Shown in pieces: positions 44,262 to 53,568 of a stretch of 64,000 nucleotides of DNA (its first letter is position 1; the number at the start of each line of letters is the position of its first letter). The stretch comes from Phaseolus vulgaris (taxonomy: Eukaryota; Streptophyta; Magnoliopsida; Fabales; Fabaceae). The DNA is taken from positions 22,447,451 to 22,511,450 of the forward strand of contig NC_023749.2 of the NCBI RefSeq assembly GCF_000499845.2. Direction: 5' to 3'. Below the pieces are notes generated by a model, which did no database searches, was not told the DNA's origin, and worked only from the letters and a program-made list of their open reading frames with translations. Both the position numbers and the translations under genes were made by a program.

Positions 44262-45212
44262 TTAGGTTCTTATGCTTAATTTGCTTGAGTTGATTGGCAC
44301 TTTACATTTCTTTACATTCTAGCACCTTTAATTCTTGTCTTTAAATTCAAGTACCTTTACTTTCTTGTCTTTAAATTCAATTACCTTTAAATTCTTGTCA
44401 TTATTTTCTTCCTTTTTATTTTTTAGCACCTTATTTAATTGCAGAAATTTTTTCGGCCTTTCATTATATTCATAGCATTTTTCGTTTTGAATATGTTTCT
44501 TATTATGTCTTCCATTGATCTTGCCTTTTACTTTGAGTCTTATTTTCATTAGTGTTCTAGGAGTCCTTGCTTTGATTCTACTTACTTGCTTTTAAATGTG
44601 AACTTTGCCAAGTAATTAGAAACTTGTTTTAGTAGCAGTAGACTTAAAGTTCCAAACACATGATTTCAAGTGTTCAATTATATTGAATCCAACCAAATTT
44701 TTTTTGTGAAAATTGAAAATTCTTGGAAATTATGCATGATGCAAGCTATGATCATTTCTTTCCATAGATCACCAATAGTATTAAAAAAAACAACAACGAT
44801 TTTCAAAGAAAAGTGACGCAACAAAAACAACAAAGAAAATTTAACAAGCATCTTTGGTTATCACTTTGCAAAGAAATCATTTTCCAAAATATGGATTCAA
44901 CTTGATTGGCAAATTGTTTTCAACCTTGTGGAATTTTTTATCCTTTTGCTCTAGCATTTTTTTCTAAAAAAGCAAAGTTTCATATTTAAAAGTTTAGTAA
45001 GTTTCTTATAGGTCGTGCAGAGTTGCACGGTCGGTGGTTAGGTCGCATGGTCAACGGTGAGCGGCTAGGTTGCACAGTCGCGAGGGCGCGGCGGGGTCGT
45101 GGTCCGGTGTCACGGTCAGCGGTCAAGAGCGGGTCGCGCGGGGTCCGCGGGGTCCACGGGGTCGTGCGGTCGCGATGGCGCGGTGGGGTCGCGGTCGGGT
45201 GTCGCAGAAGGG
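44262..45212. other. AT-rich leader-like region, then a GC-rich repeat stretch
   Basis: 44262-45000 is AT-rich with a short tandem repeat (CTTGTCTTTAAATTCAA-type unit, about 44334-44400); possibly the leader of the preceding old element. 45010-45212 changes abruptly to GC-rich, CpG-rich sequence with irregular repeats of GGTCGCGNGGTC. No coding evidence. Confidence 0.45.
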
Positions 45213-46657
45213 GAGGTGAATGAGAAGTGCGCGTGCGTTGTTCCCGCGCGCCCACAAGCGCTGGCGCGTGCGCAACGCGTGAGAATGCATGAGGCTACAA
45301 CAGAGAAGAGGACCCCGTGAAGAAGCAGCCCTACGAGCCTAGGATGCCTCAGACTAGGGGGCGTGCAAGGGAGAATAAGCCTTTGAGGCATAATTTTGTG
45401 GTAAAGCTGAAGGATTTGATAGTTGTGCCCAACATAGCAGAGAAGTTGAAGATGCTGCCCAAGACTGACAAGAAGCTGGGACCCCACAAGGAGGCTTGGT
45501 GCGAGTTTCCCCAAGAGTTTGGTCATCCCATACGCAACTGCTTAGCGTTGGGACACCAGTTGGACAAGCTGGTGAAGAGTGGGTTCCTAAACGACTACCT
45601 GGCGGAGCCACAGAGGACTGAGACCCCAACAGCGTCAGGTGAGGACCAAGGGCACGAGATGCCCGTTCATGGAGAGATTCACACCATCTCGGGAGGTATC
45701 TCAGGTGGAGGGTGCACTGCTTCTCAGTGCAAGAAGTATGCACGATCGATGATGTCAGTAGAGGCGCAAGCGGTTGATGATGTGCTCGACGTCGACCTTA
45801 CTTTCACAAAGGCCGATCTTCAAGACGTCGTTCCCCATGACAACGACCCTGTGGTGATTTCTGTTGTAACCGCAAGGAGGAAGGTGCATCGAGTACTAGT
45901 GGACCAAGGCAGCTCGACGGATGTGATGTTTTGGTCCACCTTTAATAAGCTGCAGTTGTCTCTCGACTAGCTCAGACCTTACACTGGGTGTTTGTAAGGC
46001 TTCGCGGGAGACCAGGTGGAGGTGCGGGGGCATTTGGAGCTGAGGACCACCTTTACGGATGGCTTTGCGTCCCACACGTAGAACATAAGGTACTTGGTGG
46101 TTAATGCTTCCTCAGCCTATAATATTCTGTTGGGGAGGCCAACATTGAATAGGTTGAGGGCGGTAGCATCAACACGCCACATGAAGATGAATTTACCGGA
46201 CTTGAACGAGAAAGTAATGACCATCAAGTCGGACCAGCAAAAGGCTAAAAGGTGCTATGAGAACAGCCTCAACACCAAAAGGGGGGTGTTCATGGTTACA
46301 AAGCGCCCACCTAACGAGGACGGGGACGCCCGCGCAGGGGTCTCCCGCGTAGAGAGCGCTTGGGAGAGGCGACCCGGGCCAGTAGGGGATATCGTGGAGA
46401 GACAGATCGAGGGTCGAACGTTGAAGTTTAGTAAGTCGTTGAACCAAGCGGAGCAAGATCAAGTTGTTGGGGTGATAGCACGACACCTGGATGCTTTCGC
46501 ATGGTCCGCCTCGGACATGCCAGATTTCCTGTGTCACTGCCTCACCATGGACCCCAAGGTCAGGCCCATCCGTCAGAGAAGAAGGAATTTCAATAAAGAG
46601 AGGCGACAAGCCATCAAGGAAGAAACAAAGAAGTTGCTGAGTGCCCAGACCATATAA
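45213..46657 (+). pseudogene. gag: Gag end and protease of element G
   Basis: Homology starts in gag at GEVNEKCA. A frameshift near 45317 precedes the long open part with WCEFPQEFGHPIRNC (His of the knuckle changed to Pro), DVVPHDNDPVVISVV and the protease motif VLVDQGSSTD. Stops are at 45968 (TAG), about 45993 (TAA) and about 46078 (TAG). It continues through YNILLGRPTLNRL, and the frame is lost near 46655 at the start of RT. Confidence 0.85.
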
Positions 46658-48596
46658 GGGAGATTCAATACCTTGAGTGGCTGGCAAATGTGGTCTTGGT
46701 GAAGAAGGCCAACGGGAAGGGGAGAATGTGTGTGGACTTCACCGACCTCAACAAGGCGTACCCGAAGGATTCGTACCCCTTGCCAAGCACCGACGCCTTG
46801 GTGGATAGTACCTCGGGTTGTAGGATGCTTAGTTTCTTAGACGCATTCTCTGGGTACAACCAGATTAAGATGCACCCGAGAGACGAGTGCAAGATAGCGT
46901 TTATGACCGAGACGTCTTGTTACTGCTACACGGTGATGCCCTTTGGGCTGAAGAATGCGGGCGGCACCTACCAGAGGCTGATGGATAGGGTCCTTGCACC
47001 CATTATAGGTCGGAATGTGTAGGCCTATGTGGATGATATGGTGGTGACCTCGCAGGCGAGGGATCAGCATGTGACGGATCTAGAAGAGCTATTTGCGACA
47101 ATAGCTAAGTACCGATTGAAGTTGAACCCTGAGAGGTGCGTGTTTGGGGTGGAGGCAAGTAGGTTCTTGGGCTTCCTACTCATCGAGCGGGGGATAGAGG
47201 CGAACCTAGAGAAGTATGCTGCAATCCTTGCCATGAAGAGCCCGGTCTCGGTGAAAGAGGTGCAGCAATTGACTGGGCGGATGGCCACCCTGTCCAGATT
47301 TGTATCAGCTAGAAGGGACAAGGGACACCCCTACTTCCAGTGTTTGAGGAGGAATAGCTGGTTCGTGTGGATCGAAGAGTGCGAGGAGGCATTCCTTAAG
47401 TTAAAGGAGTATCTGGCCACCCCTCCCGTGTTGGGCAAGCCACAGTCGGGCACGTCGCTCCGACTGTACTTCCCTGTGAAAGAATGGGCGATCAGTTCGG
47501 TCCTCGTCCAAGACCAGGACAAAGTACAAAAACCAATATACTTTGTGAGCAAAGTATTGCAAGGGCCGGAGGTGAGGTACCAGGCCCTAGAGAAGGCATC
47601 CCTGGACATGGTGTTCTCAGCAAGGAGGTTGCGTCATTACTTCTACAGTTTCGCAGTGGTGGTGTTGATGAACTTACCTATCCGGAAGGTGCTGTAGAAG
47701 CCGGACGTGGTGGGGAGGATGGAACATTGGGTGGTGGAACTCTCGGAGTTTGATGTCCAGTATGAGCCTCGAGGCCCCATCAAAGGTCAGGTAAATGCAG
47801 ACTTTGTGGTGGAGCTCTCCCAGGTGGATGCACAACAAGAGGAGGAAGCCAACTTCAGATGGGTGCTCTCCGTGGATGGGTCCTCCAACCAACAAGGTAG
47901 TGGAGCTGGTGTGATCTTGGAAGGACCAAACGAGCTGTTGATTGAGCAGGCCCTAAGGTTCCCTTTCAAGGCCAGCAATAACCAAGCAGAGTGTGAAACC
48001 CTCATAGCCGGGATGCTCTTAGCTAAAGAGATGGGAGCGCGGAGCTTGTTGGCAAAGAGCGATTCCCTCTTGGTCACGGGTCAGGTGACCGGGGAATATC
48101 AAGCCAATGATCTAGATTTTGAAAGGCTCGTTCGCAGTGTTTGAGCTGGTGCACGTCCCAAGGGAATAGAATGCCCGAGCTGACTTGCTAGCCAAGCTTG
48201 CCAGTTCGAGCAAGGGGGGAAGGCAGAGGACGGTCATACAGGAAACCCTCAAAGCACCGCGAACATTTGTTGCTAATAACATGGTAGGCGTTTATCAGGT
48301 CAGTACTGCTAGAGGAGGGGCGAGGAGTCATCGGTCGTTGACTCAGGAGACGCTGAGAACGCCCAGTGTAGGTGCTTACCCGGTTTGGGAGGGGGAGCCA
48401 ATGCAGATATGCATAGTTGAGGAAGGGGACACATGGATGACACCTTATAGGCTCTATCTAGCTGAGGGGATACTTCCATTGTAACCTGCGGAAGCTAAGA
48501 AGATAAAGAGGAGCTCCGCCAAGTACACCCTTGTTGATGGGAAGCTGTTCAGACATGGGTTCACCCACCCAATTTTGGTCTGCGTGAGCGGAAACC
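46658..48596 (+). pseudogene. pol: RT and both RNase H domains of element G
   Basis: RT: MLSFLDAFSGYNQI, NAGGTYQRLMD, then a TAG at 47020-47022 directly before AYVDDMVV. First RNase H: KPIYFVSKVLQ. Stop TAG at 47695-47697. Second RNase H: VDGSSNQQGSGAG, NQAECETLIAG (the Glu of QAEYE is retained), LLAKSDSLL. Then a deletion and stop near 48110-48170 before RADLLAKLAS. A further stop near 48481. It ends at the F insertion in the integrase N-terminal zinc region. Confidence 0.87.
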
Positions 48597-48601
48597 AGTG
48601 T

Positions 48602-49612
48602 TATGTGATTCCACTAGCCATATAGAGAAAGGTTCTTGACCTTCTTAGGAATCACCTTGAGTTGGACATTATAGAGGCACTTTTCTTAGAGTTGGATCAT
48701 TTGTTCTAAGACAAGAACTCACCAAAAACTAGTACCAAATCCCAAACTCATTTGGATGAACCAATTTTAGTCAAATTGAACCAAAAAAGAGGTAAAATTA
48801 AAAGGACCGAACAGAATTGAATAAGCAAACATATGAACCGAACAAAAGAGAAAATAAAAGGCAAGAACAGAATATACTTGCTGGAAAATTAGAATAACCG
48901 AACCAAAGAAACTCAAGAACACAAAACAACATGAACAATTGAAAGAGAAGGAAGGAAGGAGAAGAGAGTGCTCATGAAGATGGAAGAATGTTGGATGATC
49001 TCGCCACTAGAAGTGTGGAATGCTCCTAGATAAGAGTGATGCCGCCACTTGAGGACTCCATTGATCCATCAAGATAAGACTAGAGAAGAAGGCTCCAAAA
49101 GCTCTCCAAAGTTCACTCAAAATTTGAGTAGAGTTTTCTTAGATTAATTCCAATCTGAATTTTACAAAGAGAGCACCTCTATTTATAGCCTAAGGTGCTG
49201 AAAAGTAAGCTACACAAATTCAAAAAAACTCCCTCCTAAAAAGCTTCTAGAATTTGCGCCTAAAACAAAGCATGAGGAAGGTGTGATCCCTTCTCTAACT
49301 TTGGCACCTCCTTATTTACTCCTACACCTATCTACTAACACACCCCCCCCTAAGACTCTTAACTAAAGACTAAAAGATGCTTTAACAATAGAGGTTTCTA
49401 ATGTTTCCCTCTAAGCACCTTTCTAAACAATATTTATTTAAAACTTGGCTTTGCCCTTCATAAGATGGTCTTTGGGCTTTTGTGGGCTTTGGCCTTCTTG
49501 GGCTTGGGCTTGGGCTTTATCTTTTGCAAAGATTAACAAGAAAAACTTTAAATGTGAAGGCGAATGATCTTGTTCTTCATTATAAAAAGCCACCTTTAGT
49601 TGATTCTCATCA
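48602..49612 (-). repeat. 3' LTR of element F
   Basis: 1,011 bp, with TATA-like GGCTATAAAT on the complement of 49181-49190. The first 200 bp differ noticeably from the other copy (A-rich, indels); the rest is nearly identical. The gag-protease frame ends inside it at 49438. Confidence 0.9.
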
Positions 49613-51690
49613 TACTCCCCGAGTTGGAGAGAATTCGCCCACGAATTCTGGATCCCTGCATATAACAAAGTCAGTTTACTTTTACAATCAAAAGTGTAAG
49701 AAAAAGGAATACATGACTTAATAGATGGAACCAAAGGGATTGCAGAAAAGGAGGTCCTACAAATCGGCCAAGTTGGAAAAATGTGTTTGGGAATGATGAT
49801 AATTTTGGGAAAAAGACCTCTTAAATGGTGAAACCCATTAGGAGGTATGAAAAAATCATCCCTAACATATTTTAACCAAGGTGGTGTTGAAATAGGAACC
49901 TTGGGTAATGAAAAAGATAAAGAAGAAGACCTTGGAGGGTCCATTTGAGGTATAGCACGAGTCAACATGATGGATTTAGAGGAGAAAATGGTGTGACTCG
50001 GTGTAGTACTTACTTCTTTTTCTTTCTCATTTTCTCTTTTAGTTTTCATTTTTATTTGGTCCTCATGAACCTCTTTGGGAGAGAGGGGTTTTAATATAAC
50101 CTTGCGCCCTAGGAAGGAAAAAGACATTGTATTGGATAGGCCATCATGTAAAACATGTCTATCATATTGCCAAGGCCTTCCTAAAAGAAGATGAGAAGCT
50201 TCCATGGGCACAACATCACATAAAACCTCAACTTTATACTTTCCTATAGCAAAGTTAATGAGGACTTGTTTATTCACCATGATTTCACCTACTTCACTAA
50301 GCCATTGTAATTTGTAGGGCTTGGTATGAGAGATAGTGGGTAAGGCTAACTTCTCCACAACTCTTGTACTAGCCACATTAGTGCAACTTCCCCCATCAAT
50401 AATCAAGGAACATAACTTGTTGTTGATAAGACATCGGGTGTGAAAAATATTTTCTCTTTGAGTATCATTCAAAGATTTTGGAATTGTGCCCAACATACGT
50501 CTTACCATCAATAAGTCACCTTCACAAGGACTTTCACTCTCATTTTCACTTGATGGTCTAGAAGGTGAAGAATGCCTAGGTGAAGTGGAATCATGCTCAC
50601 TAACTACAATGCCTTCATGCATGTACATACTTCGTTTAGAAGGGCAATTAGCAGCAATGTGACCATATCCCAAACATTTAAAACACTTTTGACTAGACGA
50701 TTTAATTGGGGATTTAGGCCTAGAAGTAGATGGCGTAGGATCCTTGGGTTTGAAAGAAGAATCTTTGGAAGGATGTTTAGAAAAAGAATTTTTGTTTCTC
50801 CAAGACTTGGAGTAGTATCCATCATTGGAAGCATTTTTGAAAGAGTTTTTCTTAGCAAGTTGGGCTTCCACCTTCATTGCAAGATGAACTAAAGAGCCCA
50901 ATGATGAATACTCTTGTAACTCAACAAAGTCTTGAATATCCTTCCTAAGACCACTCACAAACCTAGCAATCATAGCTTCCTCACTTTCCTCTAATTCAAT
51001 TTTAAGCACAAGCGTTTCTAGCTCTTTATAATATTCATCCACATTTAGCGTGCCTTGTTGAAATCGTTGGAGTCTCAACATGAGGTCTTTCCTAAAATGT
51101 GGGGGCACAAATCTAGCGCGCATTTGATCCTTTAAAGAGTTCCAAGAGTCCACGGGAGGACCCTTGTGATAGATAATGTCCTTTACAATTCCATGCCACC
51201 ATTTCATGGCATAATCACTAAACTCTAGGGTGGCTAGCTTAAGCTTATGCTCATCTTGGATCTCATGGATCTCAAATATTTGTTCACACTTAGCCTCCCA
51301 ATCTAAATATACATTAGGATCACTTGAGCCATTGAAACAAGGAAGCTTGACCGAAGGTAGCCTAGCCTTTGCATCTTGGTAGTAGCCATTGCCATAGTGA
51401 GGTCTCTCCCCTTGGTTGTGATGTCTATCTTCAAGGAATTGGGGTGGAGTTCTCCTTCTCCTATGGTCCTCTTCACGGCCTATGTCATTGGAAGAACCTC
51501 TTGTTGAAGGTCTATGTGAATGATGCCCATCATGGATAGAAGGAGATGGTCTAGCTTGTTGGACCTCCATCTTTTGCATTTTCTCTTCCAAGCGTCTAAT
51601 AGTTCTTTGTGCTTCATGTAATTCACCAAGGATTGAAGCTTTGGAAGGAGAATTCTGCTTGTATGATGCATTACTTGAAAATCCAGCCAT
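49438..51690 (-). CDS. gag: Gag-protease polyprotein of element F
   Basis: 750 aa, uninterrupted. Order: coiled N-terminus (QRTIRRLEEKMQKMEVQQ), retrotransposon gag core (LPCFNGSSDPNVYLDWE, WWHGIV, MRARFVPPHFRKDLMLRL, RFVSGLRKDI), CCHC zinc knuckle CFKCLGYGHIAANC near 50680, protease-like domain with LIIDGGSCTN (DGGS in place of DTGA/DSGA) and LLLGRPWQYD. The last 250 residues match no RT domain, and the stop is inside the 3' LTR. The same C-terminal peptide is encoded by the other LTR (59572 onward). An intact frame without RT suggests use of enzymes from another element. Confidence 0.88.
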   Translation of the reverse strand: MAGFSSNASYKQNSPSKASILGELHEAQRTIRRLEEKMQKMEVQQARPSPSIHDGHHSHRPSTRGSSNDIGREEDHRRRRTPPQFLEDRHHNQGERPHYGNGYYQDAKARLPSVKLPCFNGSSDPNVYLDWEAKCEQIFEIHEIQDEHKLKLATLEFSDYAMKWWHGIVKDIIYHKGPPVDSWNSLKDQMRARFVPPHFRKDLMLRLQRFQQGTLNVDEYYKELETLVLKIELEESEEAMIARFVSGLRKDIQDFVELQEYSSLGSLVHLAMKVEAQLAKKNSFKNASNDGYYSKSWRNKNSFSKHPSKDSSFKPKDPTPSTSRPKSPIKSSSQKCFKCLGYGHIAANCPSKRSMYMHEGIVVSEHDSTSPRHSSPSRPSSENESESPCEGDLLMVRRMLGTIPKSLNDTQRENIFHTRCLINNKLCSLIIDGGSCTNVASTRVVEKLALPTISHTKPYKLQWLSEVGEIMVNKQVLINFAIGKYKVEVLCDVVPMEASHLLLGRPWQYDRHVLHDGLSNTMSFSFLGRKVILKPLSPKEVHEDQIKMKTKRENEKEKEVSTTPSHTIFSSKSIMLTRAIPQMDPPRSSSLSFSLPKVPISTPPWLKYVRDDFFIPPNGFHHLRGLFPKIIIIPKHIFPTWPICRTSFSAIPLVPSIKSCIPFSYTFDCKSKLTLLYAGIQNSWANSLQLGEYDENQLKVAFYNEEQDHSPSHLKFFLLIFAKDKAQAQAQEGQSPQKPKDHLMKGKAKF

Positions 51691-51872
51691 TTGTAATTAA
51701 AAACAGCATACACACAAAAACAGCAAACAAGTTAAGAAACAAAATTAGCAAAAACAGTGAGTGTTTTAAGCAAAATGCCGAAGTGAATTGAGGCAGAAAA
51801 AGAGATCACTCTCAAAGAAATAATGTTCTTGCACCAATCTGATCTTGAGGCCTTGGAATCCTCAAATGAAAT

Positions 51873-52644
51873 TGTACCGCCCTGGTAGTCGGAAGTGATG
51901 ACGTGGCGTCAAGCTACAGTATGGGCGTGTTGACAAGGCGCCAAGTTGGCAGAAAGGAAGGAAGTCGGGGGGCTCGTGAAGTCGCCAGTTATTAAGGTGG
52001 CGTGTTCCGATCACCGGGTTAAAGATGAAGTCGCCAGATGTAAACTCAGGCGACCTTGAGATTGGAGATCGCCAGAGAAAGCACATCGCCATAAATGAAG
52101 GTGGTGCAGATTATGAAGGCGGCCGGCGAGACCACAGGGAAGGTGTACGAAGGCACCCTAACTCGCCAGTTCCAGTAGAGATCGCACTCCCAAGTTGGCT
52201 ATGTACTGGGCAATACCATGCATAGGTAACTTAGCAAAACGAGAGTAGAAGCGGCGCCCAAGTCAAGGAGGCTCCAGATGATGGCACGTGTACAGTTGGA
52301 TGCGAGCCACGTGTCCAAGTCTGTAACTGCCAGGAGAGAGAAAGTCACTAGGTATATAAGAGTTCTTAACGAACTTTCGTAGGTACGCACGTTCAGAATA
52401 TACTCTTTACGCTTGCGAGTTATAAAGCTTACTGTGAGAGAGGATTTGCACGGTTCTTGTTCTCTTAGTATTTGGTGATTCGGTCACTGACTTGGGCGTT
52501 GGAGTGCGATCGGCCGCAGCGGCGCCGCTCTGTTTCTTTTGCAGGTTCTTGAGGTGGATCTCGTAGAGGAACGGAGGTTTGAAGCGGTGCACACGTCGAT
52601 CCTTTGACGAGGCAGTTTCCAGCGTTTTGGTCAACAGGCAGGAT
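51873..52644 (+). repeat. 5' LTR of element E (last two bases deleted)
   Basis: TGTACCGCCCTGG...GGCAGGAT; the final CA is lost. TATA-like GGTATATAAG at 52351-52360. Confidence 0.93.
52487..52544 (+). promoter_or_regulatory. Conserved R/U5 block with splice-acceptor-like end (element E)
   Basis: CTGAC (52487-52491), CTTGGGCGTTGGAGTG, CGATCGGCCGCAGCGGCGCC, then CTCTGTTTCTTTTGCAG|GTTC (AG at 52543-52544). A GTGAGA that could serve as donor occurs near 52434. Also present at 57428-57485 in the 3' LTR. Confidence 0.5.
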
Positions 52645-52840
52645 GTAGAGGCAAGTGAAAGTCCTCAGTGTTTTTGGGGGCGAGAAGATGTAACCCCTGG
52701 AGCAATGTAGAGGCAAGTGAAAGTCCTCAGTGTTTCTGGGGGCGAGAAGATGTAACCCCCGGGGCAATGTAGAGGCAAGTAAAAGTCCTCCGTGTTTCTG
52801 GGGGCGAGAAGATGTAACCCCTGGGGCAATGTAGAGGCAT
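52643..52840. repeat. Tandem repeat, 62-bp unit, three copies plus part
   Basis: Units start at 52643, 52705 and 52767, each beginning ATGTAGAGGCAAGT and containing GGGGGCGAGAAGATGTAACC. A partial fourth follows. Copies differ at two to five positions. Confidence 0.95.
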
Positions 52841-52850
52841 GATTCAAAGA

Positions 52851-52986
52851 CCTTCTCGCCTGTGAGCGAGTTCAGGCGAGTAAAAGACCTCCTCGCCTAT
52901 GCGCGAGTTCAGGCGAGTTAAAGACCTTCTCGCCTATGAGCGAGTTCAGGCAAGATAAAATCCTTCTCGTCTCGAACGAGTTCAGG
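52851..52986. repeat. Tandem hairpin repeat, 37-bp unit, three and a half copies
   Basis: Each unit has CTCGCCT...AGGCGAG, a 7-bp inverted repeat around a loop containing GCGAGTTC. The third copy has AGGCAAG and the fourth a changed stem (CTCGTCTCGAACGAG). It lies in the spacer downstream of both pol (deleted) and aORF2. Confidence 0.9.
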
Positions 52987-53568
52987 TATGGTGTGGAGGG
53001 TGGAAGAAGTTCTGAGGGTGGCTAAGGTAGGTTCGAAGAGAACGCCTAGCCACCCGGTCTCTTGCTCTGAAGCACAAGGAGGTAGAGAAGGATCCGAAAG
53101 GCGTCTCTACCCCCAGATCAAAGAACAATGGCCAAGGCGTGAAGCCAGAAAGAAGCTGATCGCCTAAGTTTAAACAGAGGCGAAAAAGTTAAAAGACCCG
53201 TTTTGATGGAGCAGATCGGGTGAAGCAGTGTTTAAGCCAGTAGCTGAGTCAAAGTTTGATGCTTAAGGTATCATTTTACGCTAAGGTTTATTGCCTTAAG
53301 TTACGAGTTGATAAACGTGATTATTATTCGAAGTTGAGGTGATTTGAAGCAGTTAAGTCAAAGTCGTGCCTACAGTTTTCCTAAGTTTTTTCTTTGGAAT
53401 TAAGCAAGCAAGGAAAGTTGAAGCAGTTAAAGAAGTCATAAGAGGAAAAACGTAGACTTTGTCATTAACAGTGAATATCAATTCAAAACATATATACGAA
53501 AGGACATAAAGTCTATTACAAGTTATAATGCAAGGGAGAATATGAAAGCAATGGATGGATTAAATTTG
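52987..53568. other. Rest of the E spacer
   Basis: No gene and no further repeats recognised. It likely includes the 3' UTR of the accessory gene on the minus strand. Confidence 0.5.

Noticed and set aside
45023..45320. Arg/Gly-rich open frames in the GC-rich patch
   Set aside because: Composition-driven reading of repeats on both strands; only the last part (from 45213) matches gag.
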